A stretch of 11,311 nt of DNA from Mageeibacillus sp. UBA5439 (GCA_002427505.1 DIRJ01000013.1:1-11311); one strand, 5' to 3'; positions 1 through 7,431 are shown, numbered from the stretch's first letter. Numbers and translations are program-made. Notes: generated from the letters alone by a model not told the origin.

Positions 1-1
1 A

Positions 2-820
2 ATTCTGCTGGAGGAGTGGTTACCGCTTGGTGCAGGAACATCTCCTGAGCAGTCGTCAGCGTTCTTCTCTTTATTTATGGTGAGTTTGCATCTGGGCTCG
101 ATTATGGCAGTAATAGTCAATTTCTGGCCTGAGCTCTGGCCTTTCAGACGGCAAAAAACTATGCTTGCAAGGGGCGTCCCTTACGATAAATCTGCATATA
201 TATCCCTATTTTCTGATTCCCTTCTGATGAGCCGCTCACAATTACGTATGTGGATAAACATCGTGATTGCTGTTATTCCGGCAGGGATAGTGGGATTGCT
301 TTTCGACGATTTTTTTGAAGAACTCTTTTATAATCCATTTTCAGTAGCCATAGCTCTGATAGTGGTAGGCGTTATTTTTATACTTATGGAAAACTATCTC
401 GCAAACAAGGAAAGCAAAATCACCGAGATGGAGCAGATCAGCTGGCGCAGTGCATTAATTATCGGTTTGTTTCAGGTAATCGCAGCGATTTTCCCCGGCA
501 CATCCCGTTCCGGTATAACGATTCTTGGTGGATTGTTATTAGGATTGTCACGTCCTCTGGCGGCAAAGTTCACCTTTTATCTGGCTGTTCCGGTTATGAT
601 CGGAGCAAATGTGCTCAAACTTATCACATACCATGCAGCTGTTAGCAGTACACAGCTATTAGTTTTATTTGTAGGCACACTGACGGCCTTCCTGGTATCT
701 ATACTAGTGATACGAGGCTTGCTCAAATTCATCAGAAGCAATAATTTCAAGCCTTTTGCCTGGTATCGGATAGCTTTGGGTGTGCTCGTTCTCGCGCTGG
801 CTTTTGCAGGTATGATCTAG
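2..820 (+). CDS. uppP: Undecaprenyl-diphosphatase, 5' partial
   Basis: Integral membrane enzyme of the BacA/UppP family. It removes a phosphate from undecaprenyl diphosphate to recycle the lipid carrier of peptidoglycan and other wall polymers. The frame is open from base 2 to the TAG at 818-820, so the start is upstream of the window; the internal ATG at 77 is not the true start. The visible part begins with EEWLPLG and continues through HLGSIMAVIVNFW, which in relatives follows the first catalytic (E-rich/SSTGH) region, so that first motif lies off the window. The second signature, PGTSRSG, is visible at bases about 494-514, followed by GGLLLGLSRPLAAKFTFYLA. Several hydrophobic stretches fit a polytopic protein. 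The gene is followed 42 nt later by cobT with no terminator between them, so co-transcription with the cob genes is possible. Family assignment is secure. Confidence 0.93.
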   Translation: MLLEEWLPLGAGTSPEQSSAFFSLFMVSLHLGSIMAVIVNFWPELWPFRRQKTMLARGVPYDKSAYISLFSDSLLMSRSQLRMWINIVIAVIPAGIVGLLFDDFFEELFYNPFSVAIALIVVGVIFILMENYLANKESKITEMEQISWRSALIIGLFQVIAAIFPGTSRSGITILGGLLLGLSRPLAAKFTFYLAVPVMIGANVLKLITYHAAVSSTQLLVLFVGTLTAFLVSILVIRGLLKFIRSNNFKPFAWYRIALGVLVLALAFAGMI

Positions 821-862
821 AAAAAAAGAAAAATTCTGAACTAGCAATGACAGAGGTGGAAA

Positions 863-1978
863 ATGACTGTAAATAACAGTGGCTGGAATAATGAAAAACT
901 GATGACACGTGAGCAATTTATCGCACTGATTGACACTCTGGAAATTCCGGATCAGGAAATAGCTGCCAGAACAAGAGCCCGCTGGAATAACTTGTGCAAA
1001 CCGATCGGCTCTTTTGGCCAGCTTGAGCTTTTGCACCAGCGGCTTGCGGCGATCGAAGGCTCCTGCGATCCGGATATTACACCGCGGGCTCTGTTCGTTT
1101 TCGCTGCAGACAACGGCATTGTGGCTGAAAACGTCAGCCAGTGCGGTCAGGAAGTAACAGCTCAGGTCATGCGCAATATAGCAGAAAAAAAATCCAGTGT
1201 TAGTATTATTGCCCGTGAAACAGGAACTACTGTAATTCCGGTTAACCTGGGTGTCCGCGATCTCAGTGATGAAGATGGCATCATCCATGTGCCGATAAAG
1301 CCTGATGGCACGGAGAACTTTGCCCAAAGAGAAGCCATGAGTGAAAGCGAGATGATGCTGGCTATACAAGTGGGCTATGAATTAGCGTCAGAAGCAGTCA
1401 ATAATGGCTATAAGCTTCTGATTGCAGGAGAAATGGGGATTGGCAATACTTCGACTTCTACTGCCTTGCTTGCCGCCCTGGAAGAGACTGATGCTGCCTC
1501 TATCTGTGGACGCGGTGCCGGTCTTTCTAATGAAAAGTTTTTGCATAAACAGGAAATCATTTCAGCAGCTTTACAGATGCATAATCTATCTCCCGCTGAT
1601 CCACTGACAGCACTGCGAAGTGTCGGAGGATTTGACATTGCAGCAATACTTGGCTTTTATGCCGCTGCTGTCCTGAACAGAGTGCCTGTTATTCTGGATG
1701 GCTTGATTACCCAGGTAGCAGCAGTTGTTTTGCACCGGCTGCAAGCTAATGTCAGCCACTATATCTTTGCAGCTCATAAAACAACAGAACCGGGCTGTGA
1801 ATTAGCTCTGCACTCCCTGGGCCTGACCAGCATCCTCGATCTGGATCTGCATCAGGGTGAGGGCAGCGGGGCAGTTTTGGTTTTGCCGCTTTTTGACAGT
1901 GCCATCAATATTTATCGCAAGTCAGTAACTTTTGCAGCCGGTGGTGTTGAATCTTATGAGGTTTATGATCCTGCATGA
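863..1978 (+). CDS. cobT: Nicotinate-nucleotide--dimethylbenzimidazole phosphoribosyltransferase (CobT)
   Basis: Transfers the phosphoribosyl group of nicotinate mononucleotide to a lower-ligand base (typically 5,6-dimethylbenzimidazole), giving alpha-ribazole phosphate for the cobalamin nucleotide loop. It is cytoplasmic. The 371-residue length is near the family norm of about 350. Visible family blocks are LCKPIGSFGQLE (44-55), the AADNGIVAENVS region (81-92) with QEVT (96-99), the GEMGIGNTSTSTALL loop (189-203), VGGFDIAAILGF (254-265), an ILDGLITQ segment (277-284), and KTTEPGCELALHSLGL followed by LDLHQGEGSGA. E333 in GEGSG matches the catalytic glutamate known from Salmonella CobT. The ATG is preceded by GAGGTGG at about 853-859; a second in-frame ATG at 902 lacks an equally good site. 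The true base used cannot be read from the sequence. The stop overlaps the cobU start (ATGA). Confidence 0.95.
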   Translation: MTVNNSGWNNEKLMTREQFIALIDTLEIPDQEIAARTRARWNNLCKPIGSFGQLELLHQRLAAIEGSCDPDITPRALFVFAADNGIVAENVSQCGQEVTAQVMRNIAEKKSSVSIIARETGTTVIPVNLGVRDLSDEDGIIHVPIKPDGTENFAQREAMSESEMMLAIQVGYELASEAVNNGYKLLIAGEMGIGNTSTSTALLAALEETDAASICGRGAGLSNEKFLHKQEIISAALQMHNLSPADPLTALRSVGGFDIAAILGFYAAAVLNRVPVILDGLITQVAAVVLHRLQANVSHYIFAAHKTTEPGCELALHSLGLTSILDLDLHQGEGSGAVLVLPLFDSAINIYRKSVTFAAGGVESYEVYDPA

Positions 1979-2571
1979 TTAGTGTGTTTTTTGGTGCTGC
2001 CTCCAGTGGAAAGTCAGATCTTGCCGAAGACTTCTCTTTGTTTTTAGCAAACTATCCAATTATCTATTTAGCTACTTTGTATGAGGATGAAGACCGGGAA
2101 AACCGGGCCCGGATCAGAAAACATCAGAGCAGGAGATCAGGCTTGCCTTATGAAACCTTGCTGGCACCTACAGCAGAGGATGGCAGGCGTCAGCTTGAGC
2201 GGTGCCGGGATAAGACAGTTCTGCTGGATTGCCTGGGAGTCATGGCTGCTAACAGTAAGTATATTTATCTGGCCGAAGAAAATGAATACAAAGAAAAGGC
2301 GAACGATCTTGTGGAGAAAGATATAGTTGACTATATTTTCACTTTGAGTAATATCTCACAAGATCTGATCATAGTAAGCCCTGATGTATTCTCGTCAGCG
2401 TCTGAGGAACTGGAGGAGTCCAGCCGACGCTACTTGCGGTTATTGGCTAATATTAACCGCTGCCTGCACACAGTTTTGCAGGCTGATTTTATTGAAGTAA
2501 AAGCAGCTTTGCCTTCTGCACTTATTTGTAAGCAAGAGGCTTTGACAGAATTTTTGGAGCGGTTTAAGTGA
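1975..2571 (+). CDS. cobU: Adenosylcobinamide kinase / adenosylcobinamide-phosphate guanylyltransferase (CobU type)
   Basis: Phosphorylates adenosylcobinamide and then attaches GMP, giving adenosylcobinamide-GDP, the substrate of CobS. The 198-residue protein opens with a perfect Walker A loop, GAASSGKS (7-14), then IIYLATLYEDEDREN and RARIRKH. H50 lines up with the histidine that is guanylylated in Salmonella CobU (RIxHH). LLDCLGVMAAN (83-93) corresponds to the LLxCLxxxxAN segment common in Firmicutes CobU. The later Firmicutes motif NEVFSDG is altered to PDVFSSA at 136-142, losing the usual Asn-Glu pair, while RRYLRLLANINRCL and the AD preceding the last strand remain. The ATG overlaps the cobT stop by 4 nt, so translation is probably coupled. 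A second CobU-like protein is encoded at 3367-3849. Family is sure; full bifunctionality is inferred, given the altered motif. Confidence 0.88.
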   Translation: MISVFFGAASSGKSDLAEDFSLFLANYPIIYLATLYEDEDRENRARIRKHQSRRSGLPYETLLAPTAEDGRRQLERCRDKTVLLDCLGVMAANSKYIYLAEENEYKEKANDLVEKDIVDYIFTLSNISQDLIIVSPDVFSSASEELEESSRRYLRLLANINRCLHTVLQADFIEVKAALPSALICKQEALTEFLERFK

Positions 2572-3350
2572 AGAAGATCATGGACAGCCTGATTTTAGCA
2601 ATGAGCATGTTTACAACATGTCCGCTGCCGCGACGTGAATATGATAGCTCGTCTCTTTCTTATATGATGGCTTTTTTCCCTTTGACAGGCCTATATATTG
2701 CTGTGATCGGAGCTGCGGTTTATTATCTGAGTGCCTGGCTGGAGATATCCAGTATTTTGCGGGCGGCTTTGATCTTATTGGCCTTAATTGCAGCTTCCGG
2801 CGGCATTCACCTTGACGGTTTTGCAGATGCAGCAGATGCTTTTTTTTCCCGCCGCGATGCCGAAAAAATGCTGGAAATAATGCACGATGTCCATCTTGGT
2901 GCTTTCGCCGTCCTTGCTCTGTTTTCGGTTTTGCTCCTGCAATTTGCTGCTTTGCAGAGTATGCTCACCGGAGCAGAACAAAGATTGATGGCGGCAGCCT
3001 TCATTCTGCCTGTTTTCTCCCGCTCCTTGTCGGGACTTTATTCAATAAGTCTGCCCAGTGCCCGCTCCGATGGCATGCACTATGATTACAGACAAAAAAG
3101 TTCGGGAACAGTTCGTAGTATTCTGATTGCATTTCTGCTGCTTTCAAGTGGCGGCATTATTCTATTTGCCCATTATTCAGGAGTGATCACAGTTGTTCTC
3201 GCTGCCTTGTTAAGCTGGTTTTTCGCCCGCTTCTCCTTGCGAAAGTTTGCGGGAGCGACCGGTGATCTTGCCGGTTTTCTTCTGGTTCTGCTGGAAACGA
3301 CAGCCTTGCTGACCTTGGCGCTGTCTCATAGCTTACCGGCCTGGTTTTAA
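2568..3350 (+). CDS. cobS: Adenosylcobinamide-GDP ribazoletransferase (cobalamin synthase, CobS)
   Basis: Membrane enzyme that joins adenosylcobinamide-GDP with alpha-ribazole (or its phosphate), finishing the nucleotide loop of cobalamin. The 260-residue length is typical. Diagnostic motif GGIHLDGFADAADAFF is at 78-93, followed by RRDAEKMLEIMHDVHLGAFA, which matches the Asp-rich GGxHLDGxADxxDG...LEIMxDxxxGxxG signature, and TGDLAGF at 231-237 near the C-terminus. Several hydrophobic segments (about 33-58, 63-79, 113-133, 143-162, 185-218, 235-253) support a polytopic membrane protein. The GTG start overlaps the cobU stop (GTGA) and has GGAG at 2556-2559 with an 8-nt spacer; an in-frame ATG at 2580 is the alternative. 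The overlaps order cobT-cobU-cobS as one operon. Confidence 0.95.
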   Translation: MKKIMDSLILAMSMFTTCPLPRREYDSSSLSYMMAFFPLTGLYIAVIGAAVYYLSAWLEISSILRAALILLALIAASGGIHLDGFADAADAFFSRRDAEKMLEIMHDVHLGAFAVLALFSVLLLQFAALQSMLTGAEQRLMAAAFILPVFSRSLSGLYSISLPSARSDGMHYDYRQKSSGTVRSILIAFLLLSSGGIILFAHYSGVITVVLAALLSWFFARFSLRKFAGATGDLAGFLLVLLETTALLTLALSHSLPAWF

Positions 3351-3366
3351 GACGGAGGAGTAAAAA

Positions 3367-3849
3367 ATGATAGAAAAAAAGATTGTTGTCCTGGGCGGTT
3401 TATATCAGGGTAAGCATGAGTATATAAGAAAGAATTATCTGGATCAGGCGAACAGTCTTGCCGTGGACCTTGCCATGCTGCAAGAACTACAAAAACAATA
3501 TCTTGATGGAACAGCGGATGCCGGCAAGGCAGGCCTGTTGAAACTCCTGGCAGCGATGCCTGACCATAGGGTCCTTTTCTTTGATTCAACACAATGGCTT
3601 CAGGATAAATTGCTGAAGTATAATCTGCTCCAACCTCCATTCTGGGACTGGATGCTGGGACTTTTATCACATTCAGAGCTCAGGATGACGCTGATTTTCT
3701 GTATTGATGAACTGGGCTGCGGCATGATACCGACCGAGCGAGAAGCACGTCTCTTCCGTGAGCAACATGGTCGCTGGCTGCAATGGGCGGCCGCTGAAGC
3801 TGATGCTGTGATCCGCCTGGTTGCAGGTTTGACCTTGGCTTTAAAATAA
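3367..3849 (+). CDS. Short CobU-like protein (second copy, degenerate P-loop)
   Basis: A 160-residue protein related to the adenosylcobinamide kinase/guanylyltransferase family but distinct from the cobU upstream. The N-terminus has a Walker-A-like loop, GGLYQGKH (10-17), with His in place of the usual Ser/Thr. The C-terminal part DELGCGMIPTEREARLF (114-130), then GRWLQWAAAEADAVIRLVAG, matches the CobU (N)EVGxGIVP...R.FRD..GR...A..AD.V..G block well. There is no counterpart of the RIxHH guanylylation motif; the middle is short and unfamiliar. I recall similar short proteins in clostridial cobalamin operons, usually annotated as CobU. It has its own Shine-Dalgarno sequence (GGAGGAG at 3354-3360) and starts 16 nt after cobS. 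Its exact activity is not deducible; partial duplication of CobU function or a partner role is inference. Confidence 0.75.
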   Translation: MIEKKIVVLGGLYQGKHEYIRKNYLDQANSLAVDLAMLQELQKQYLDGTADAGKAGLLKLLAAMPDHRVLFFDSTQWLQDKLLKYNLLQPPFWDWMLGLLSHSELRMTLIFCIDELGCGMIPTEREARLFREQHGRWLQWAAAEADAVIRLVAGLTLALK

Positions 3850-3913
3850 CTAAGAGCAGCAGCTAATGTTTCAGCTCTAAAAGAATGGTCACAACTAATT
3901 TCAAAACTTAGTA

Positions 3914-3919
3914 TATAAT
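3914..3919 (+). promoter_or_regulatory. Candidate -10 element for the rubredoxin gene
   Basis: A perfect TATAAT lies in a very AT-rich stretch, 47 nt before the rubredoxin start, in the 117-nt gap after the CobU-like gene. No convincing -35 hexamer is seen at 16-18 nt upstream. The gap otherwise shows only a weak 5-bp AGAGC/GCTCT hairpin (3853-3877) without a T-run. Confidence 0.4.
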
Positions 3920-3966
3920 ATTAAAATACTATGCAATAAAAACAGCATGAAAGAGGAGGAAAACGA

Positions 3967-4131
3967 ATGGATAAATATGTATGTGATGTCTGTGGCTATG
4001 TTTATGATCCTGAGATAGGCGATCCCGACAGTGACATCGAGCCGGGTGTATCTTTTGCCGATCTGCCTGAGGACTGGGTTTGCCCGCTCTGTGGCGCACC
4101 AAAAGAGGATTTCTCACTCATAGAAGAATAG
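3967..4131 (+). CDS. Rubredoxin
   Basis: A 54-residue cytoplasmic one-iron electron carrier. Both Cys pairs that bind the Fe(Cys)4 centre are present: CDVCG (C6, C9) and CPLCG (C39, C42). Between them is the family-typical YVYDPEIGDPDSDIEPGVSF followed by LPEDWVCP; the tail is GAPKEDFSLIEE. Length and spacing are canonical. AGGAGG at 3954-3959 with a 7-nt spacer fixes the ATG. The gene lies directly upstream of a flavodiiron protein, for which rubredoxin is the known electron donor in many anaerobes, so a joint role in O2 or NO reduction is likely. An intrinsic terminator follows 16 nt after the stop, so the gene can give a short monocistronic transcript. Confidence 0.97.
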   Translation: MDKYVCDVCGYVYDPEIGDPDSDIEPGVSFADLPEDWVCPLCGAPKEDFSLIEE

Positions 4132-4147
4132 TTACACACAAGGAAAC

Positions 4148-4180
4148 AAAGAAAGCCGACGAGAGTTCGGCTTTCTTTTT
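4148..4180 (+). terminator. Intrinsic terminator between rubredoxin and flavodiiron protein genes
   Basis: A perfect 12-bp stem, AAAGAAAGCCGA (4148-4159) with TCGGCTTTCTTT (4167-4178), encloses a 7-nt loop, and a five-T run occupies 4176-4180. It has the full shape of a Rho-independent terminator. It ends one base before the Shine-Dalgarno region of the next gene (AAAGGA, 4182-4187), so it probably sets how much rubredoxin transcription continues into the flavodiiron gene. Confidence 0.88.
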
Positions 4181-4193
4181 GAAAGGATTAAAT

Positions 4194-5396
4194 ATGAAGG
4201 TCCGAAAAATCAGTGAACATGTTCTTTCGCTGGGCGCAGCAGATCCTGGTTTGCAGTACTTCGACAAACTAATGCCAACTCCCTATGGAACTACTTATAA
4301 CAGCTTTGTAGTGCGCGGTGAAAAAAAAGTAGCCCTGCTGGATCCGGTACAAAGCGATTCCATCGATCAATTGTTGTCCAACCTGGCTGCGGCGGGGATA
4401 AAGCACATCGACTACATCTTGAGTTTACATACTGAGCAGGATCACTCCGGAGCAACAGAGCTGCTCTGGCAGCGCTTCCCGGAAGCCAGATTGGTAGGTA
4501 CCGCCAAAGTTGCAGAATTCCTGGAAACACACCTCAATATTCCTGCCAGCCGAGTGCAGCTGATAGCGGAAAATGAGACACTTGATCTGGGTGGATTGGG
4601 GCTGACCTGTGTGCCGATACCTTTCGCTCACTGGCCTGACAATACAATGTACTGGCTGGAAGAGGAGCGGATTCTTTTCAGTTCTGACCTCTATGGCAGC
4701 CATTATGCAGCTCCGCCTTATAAGGCAGCAGATGAAAAAATCCACCTGGAGACGACGCGCTCATATTACGCTGAAATAATGATGCCGACCAGCAAACAGC
4801 TGGCGCGCCATCTGGCCAAAAGCAGAGCTCTGGACCCGGCAATAATCTGCCCTGCCCATGGACCGATGTGGTACGAGCCGGATAAGGTTCTGTCACTCTA
4901 TGAAAGCTATGTCTCGGGGAAAGTGGATCTTCGCGTTGTCATGCCGGTAGTTTCTATGCATGACAGCTCAAAAATAATGGCCTATTATCTGGCCGAAAAA
5001 CTTGAGGCAAGCGGAATTCCTGTAAATATTCATCATCTGGATAATCCTAATCAGGACTTAAGAGTTTCTATGGGTAAGGTGGTGGAAGACACTGTGGATG
5101 CAGCCTGCCTGATCATGGCCGCACCAACTGTGCTGACCGGACCTCACCCTGCAGCCGGTGCCATGGCCTTAATGCTCAATGCCTTTAAACCCCCATTGAA
5201 ATATATAGCTTTGATCGGTTCGTTTGGTTGGGGCAGCCAGATTGAAAAGCGTTTTTATGATCTCCTGCCACAGCTAAAGGCGGAAAGGCTGGCTACTCTT
5301 TTAGTCAAAGGTCTGCCGACAGAGGAGGACTATAAACTTCTGGACGATTATGCACAGATGGTGAAAGAAAAACTGACGTCCATATCAGAGGGATAG
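4194..5396 (+). CDS. A-type flavodiiron protein (O2/NO reductase, FprA/ROO family)
   Basis: Cytoplasmic enzyme that reduces O2 to water and/or NO to N2O with electrons from rubredoxin. The N-terminal metallo-beta-lactamase-like domain (about 1-245) carries the di-iron ligands: H79, E81, D83 and H84 in HTEQDH, H146 in FAHWPDN, D165 in SSDLYG and H222 in CPAHGP. The C-terminal flavodoxin domain (about 246-400) has a variant FMN phosphate loop (MHDSSKIMA), APTVLTGPHP and IGSFGWGS. The frame is open further upstream to 4080, but that extension would run through the rubredoxin coding region and the terminator. The ATG at 4194 has AAAGGA 6 nt upstream and gives the family-typical 400 residues with the MKVRKISEHVLSLG start. 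Which substrate, O2 or NO, is preferred cannot be read from the sequence. Confidence 0.95.
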   Translation: MKVRKISEHVLSLGAADPGLQYFDKLMPTPYGTTYNSFVVRGEKKVALLDPVQSDSIDQLLSNLAAAGIKHIDYILSLHTEQDHSGATELLWQRFPEARLVGTAKVAEFLETHLNIPASRVQLIAENETLDLGGLGLTCVPIPFAHWPDNTMYWLEEERILFSSDLYGSHYAAPPYKAADEKIHLETTRSYYAEIMMPTSKQLARHLAKSRALDPAIICPAHGPMWYEPDKVLSLYESYVSGKVDLRVVMPVVSMHDSSKIMAYYLAEKLEASGIPVNIHHLDNPNQDLRVSMGKVVEDTVDAACLIMAAPTVLTGPHPAAGAMALMLNAFKPPLKYIALIGSFGWGSQIEKRFYDLLPQLKAERLATLLVKGLPTEEDYKLLDDYAQMVKEKLTSISEG

Positions 5397-5399
5397 CTT

Positions 5400-5431
5400 G
5401 CTTAAACCCCTGCGGCTGAAGCGGCTTAAGC
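5400..5431. terminator. Weak hairpin between convergent genes
   Basis: GCTTAA (5400-5405) pairs with TTAAGC (5426-5431), with a few more interrupted pairs inside. It sits between the convergent flavodiiron and DUF4364-type genes and overlaps the stop of the latter. There is no clear T-run on either side, so a termination role is only a guess. Confidence 0.25.
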
Positions 5432-5974
5432 CTCTTCTAGCAGAGTTTTTATCATAACAGAGTAGAATTTCTCCGGATTGCGCCGGAAGGAAAAGGCTGC
5501 CTTGCGTGCTAATTCTTCGCTTGGCAGCTCCAACTCAAGACTAAAGGAATCACCCTGGTCACTCAGGTGCTGAAGCTGAAGCAGGTAAGACCCCTTGTCA
5601 GTAAGCTTGTAATCAGCTTCAATCGCCTTACGCTTTTTGCGCTCAATACTGGTTGCAGCCAGATGTTCGCTCACCCAGAGACGGACACTTTCGGCTATCT
5701 GCTCTTCCAGGGCCAGCAGTACTTTTTCGCCCTGAACTGTCAGATAGCATTCCGCCCCACTTCGTGCATCAGCCGCATCTGTGATAAGATCGGTATCCAT
5801 CAGCACGATCAGTTCAGAAGACTCCAGCCAGTTTAGCGCTTCAGCCAGCATGAAATAGTCTGCCGTTAAAGTGCCCAGAGCAGTCTCAATCAAATCGCTG
5901 CGCTGTAAGCCGGGCGCTTCCCGCAGGATGTATAAAAGGTGCAGTTTTTCTCTGGTAATATCCTTGCCGTCCAT
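5426..5974 (-). CDS. DUF4364-like winged-helix protein
   Basis: A 182-residue protein that resembles the DUF4364 family of Clostridia in length and pattern. The N-terminal REKLHLLYILREAPGL is followed by a YFMLAEALNWLESSELI segment, as in the family's ENKLxxLYIL...YFxLQQxLxELxxSGLI. This looks like a winged-helix DNA-binding fold (about 6-90), with YLTVQGEKVLLAL as the wing and following helix. The C-terminal half, with a second TDKGSYLLQL segment, is less conserved. No catalytic motif is visible. The frame is open upstream to 6058, but the ATG at 5974 has AGAGG 8 nt before it and removes an overlap with the preceding gene, so it is preferred. It is last in a four-gene minus-strand cluster, 34 nt after the DUF503 gene. 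A regulatory role is plausible; its targets are unknown. Confidence 0.75.
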   Translation of the reverse strand: MDGKDITREKLHLLYILREAPGLQRSDLIETALGTLTADYFMLAEALNWLESSELIVLMDTDLITDAADARSGAECYLTVQGEKVLLALEEQIAESVRLWVSEHLAATSIERKKRKAIEADYKLTDKGSYLLQLQHLSDQGDSFSLELELPSEELARKAAFSFRRNPEKFYSVMIKTLLEEA

Positions 5975-6008
5975 CTGAACAACCTCTTTCCGGAGATATC
6001 TGTATCTA

Positions 6009-6296
6009 CTAGAAACTAAAGATTTCCTTTTCCACGAGACTGATTTCGCCCTCAGCATTTTCGTAGATATAGTCAGTCAGAGTCCCGGCCATCCGCTCAG
6101 CTTCGCTTTGGCTCAGGGCTGTGTGGCTAAGACCGATAACAAGGGACTGATGCACATCCTGAGTCTCAACTTCCTTGACTGATACATTATAGCGCCTGCT
6201 CAGAGAATCGACGAGAGAACGTTTAACCCTGCGCTTGTCTTTGAGAGACTTTACCCAGGGCAGTCTGATCACAAAACGCATAACAAGAATAAACAT
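6009..6296 (-). CDS. DUF503 / YlxP-like protein
   Basis: A 95-residue protein that aligns end to end with the DUF503 (YlxP) family. The first strand MFILVMRFVIRLPWVKSLK leads into the hallmark KSLKDKRRVKRSLVDSLSRR, then NVSVKEVETQDVHQSLVIGLS and a C-terminal helix-strand ending in ISLVEKEIFSF. The ATG at 6296 matches the family's usual N-terminus (MxVGVLRxELRLP). It starts 4 nt after the stop of the dehydrogenase gene, so translation is probably coupled; only a weak GAAAG-type site is visible. YlxP is known mostly from the nusA-infB-rbfA region and has been connected with ribosome assembly. Here it lies in a different setting, between a dehydrogenase and a DUF4364 protein. Its molecular function is not established from this sequence. 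Confidence 0.88.
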   Translation of the reverse strand: MFILVMRFVIRLPWVKSLKDKRRVKRSLVDSLSRRYNVSVKEVETQDVHQSLVIGLSHTALSQSEAERMAGTLTDYIYENAEGEISLVEKEIFSF

Positions 6297-6300
6297 CTTT

Positions 6301-7431
6301 TTAGTCTTTCATGTCCATTAACTCGAAATTTTCGCTGGGGCAGGGAACAGCCTGTCCTTTTTTGGCTGCTTCTAAAAGCGTGAGCACGAGCTGGAGTGAA
6401 CTGAGTCCGTCAGCGGCAGCCGGCAAAGCGGAAGAGCAAGCCGATTCCAGAACCGCACCGTACATAAGAGTGTGAGCCTTGCCGATATGTGTGATGATGC
6501 CTAAGCCGTCACGCTTCAGCAGATGTTTCAGAGCCGGCCCTACTATGGCTGGCGCCTTCTTTGTTTTGTCGTCGTATGCAAGCGAATAATTGATTTTGCC
6601 GCTCTTGATGCCGGCAGCAAAAGTGCCTTTTTCATAACGCAGAAAAATTTCAGCCTCCTGCTCTTCCGGGTCGGTCAGGGTGCTGCCTTCAACTGCAACC
6701 AGAGCCCCTGATTGCAGACTGAAAACGCCCATGGCGAGATCGGCAGCTTCGATATCGTGATAGGGAGGAGCCAGCTTGCAGATGGCCTCCCGGGGCAGTT
6801 CGCCCAAAAGGTAAAAGACAAGGTCAAGTGCATGTATAGTCTGGTTCATGAGTGCTCCGCCCTCATGCTCCCAGCTGCCGAGCCATGATGCTCGATCATA
6901 ATAGGCCTGATCATGTCCCCAGCGCACTATCATATTGGCGGACAGCGGGCGGCCAAAGGAGCCCGAAGTCAGAAATTCCCTCAGTTCTCTGACGGCGGGA
7001 TAAAAGCGATAAGTAAGGCAGGGTATAATGCAGCGGCCACTTGCCAGCGATGCCTCCTGTAAAATTTTACCTTCCCTTACCGTCAGCGTCATCGGCTTTT
7101 CAACAATGACATCTGCGCCATTTTTCATGGCCAACAGGGCCAGTTCGGTATGCAAGCCCGGAGGCGTTGCGATGGAGACTAAATCAGCCGGGGGACCTGT
7201 GTGAGCACCCAGTTTTACATAGATCTCTTCAAGGCTGCCGGCCGTGACCGGCAGGGGCAGATTCCTCTTGCGCGCAGTAATGAAACTTGCTAATACCTGC
7301 TCGCTTGGCTCTACCACACCTACCAGTTGCAGCAGACCACGTTTTTCATAAAAATCGATAGCCCGCACATGACGTCTGCCGGCACTGCCTAAGCCGACAA
7401 GAATGATTTTTTTGCTTTTACTCTTATTCAT
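6301..7431 (-). CDS. Gfo/Idh/MocA-family NAD(P)-dependent oxidoreductase
   Basis: A 376-residue cytoplasmic dehydrogenase. The N-terminal Rossmann fold shows KKIILVGLGSAGRRH (7-21), an acidic residue after the second strand (VVEPSE), DLVSIATPPGLH (93-104 region) and the signature EKP at 111-113. The C-terminal alpha/beta domain has WEHEGGALMNQTIHALD, with H200 and D203 in the usual catalytic/substrate-binding positions. The GGALMNQxIHxxD form and the preceding YYDRASWLGSW resemble sugar and nucleotide-sugar dehydrogenases such as WlbA/WbpB, so a sugar-type substrate is likely but not proven. The ATG overlaps the end of tetR by 8 nt and lacks a strong Shine-Dalgarno sequence, which fits translational coupling. 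Its place just after a TetR regulator suggests it is that regulator's main metabolic target. Confidence 0.9.
   Translation of the reverse strand: MNKSKSKKIILVGLGSAGRRHVRAIDFYEKRGLLQLVGVVEPSEQVLASFITARKRNLPLPVTAGSLEEIYVKLGAHTGPPADLVSIATPPGLHTELALLAMKNGADVIVEKPMTLTVREGKILQEASLASGRCIIPCLTYRFYPAVRELREFLTSGSFGRPLSANMIVRWGHDQAYYDRASWLGSWEHEGGALMNQTIHALDLVFYLLGELPREAICKLAPPYHDIEAADLAMGVFSLQSGALVAVEGSTLTDPEEQEAEIFLRYEKGTFAAGIKSGKINYSLAYDDKTKKAPAIVGPALKHLLKRDGLGIITHIGKAHTLMYGAVLESACSSALPAAADGLSSLQLVLTLLEAAKKGQAVPCPSENFELMDMKD

Noticed and set aside
704..1369. 221-residue open frame on the minus strand opposite uppP/cobT
   Set aside because: It lies antisense to clearly conserved coding sequence, has no recognisable domain or ribosome-binding site, and has shadow-type composition.
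3853..3877. Possible terminator after the short CobU-like gene
   Set aside because: Only a 5-bp AGAGC/GCTCT stem with a 15-nt loop and no T-run.
4080..4193. 38-residue N-terminal extension of the flavodiiron protein
   Set aside because: It would translate the end of the rubredoxin gene in another frame and run through the terminator; the ATG at 4194 has a Shine-Dalgarno site and gives the family length.
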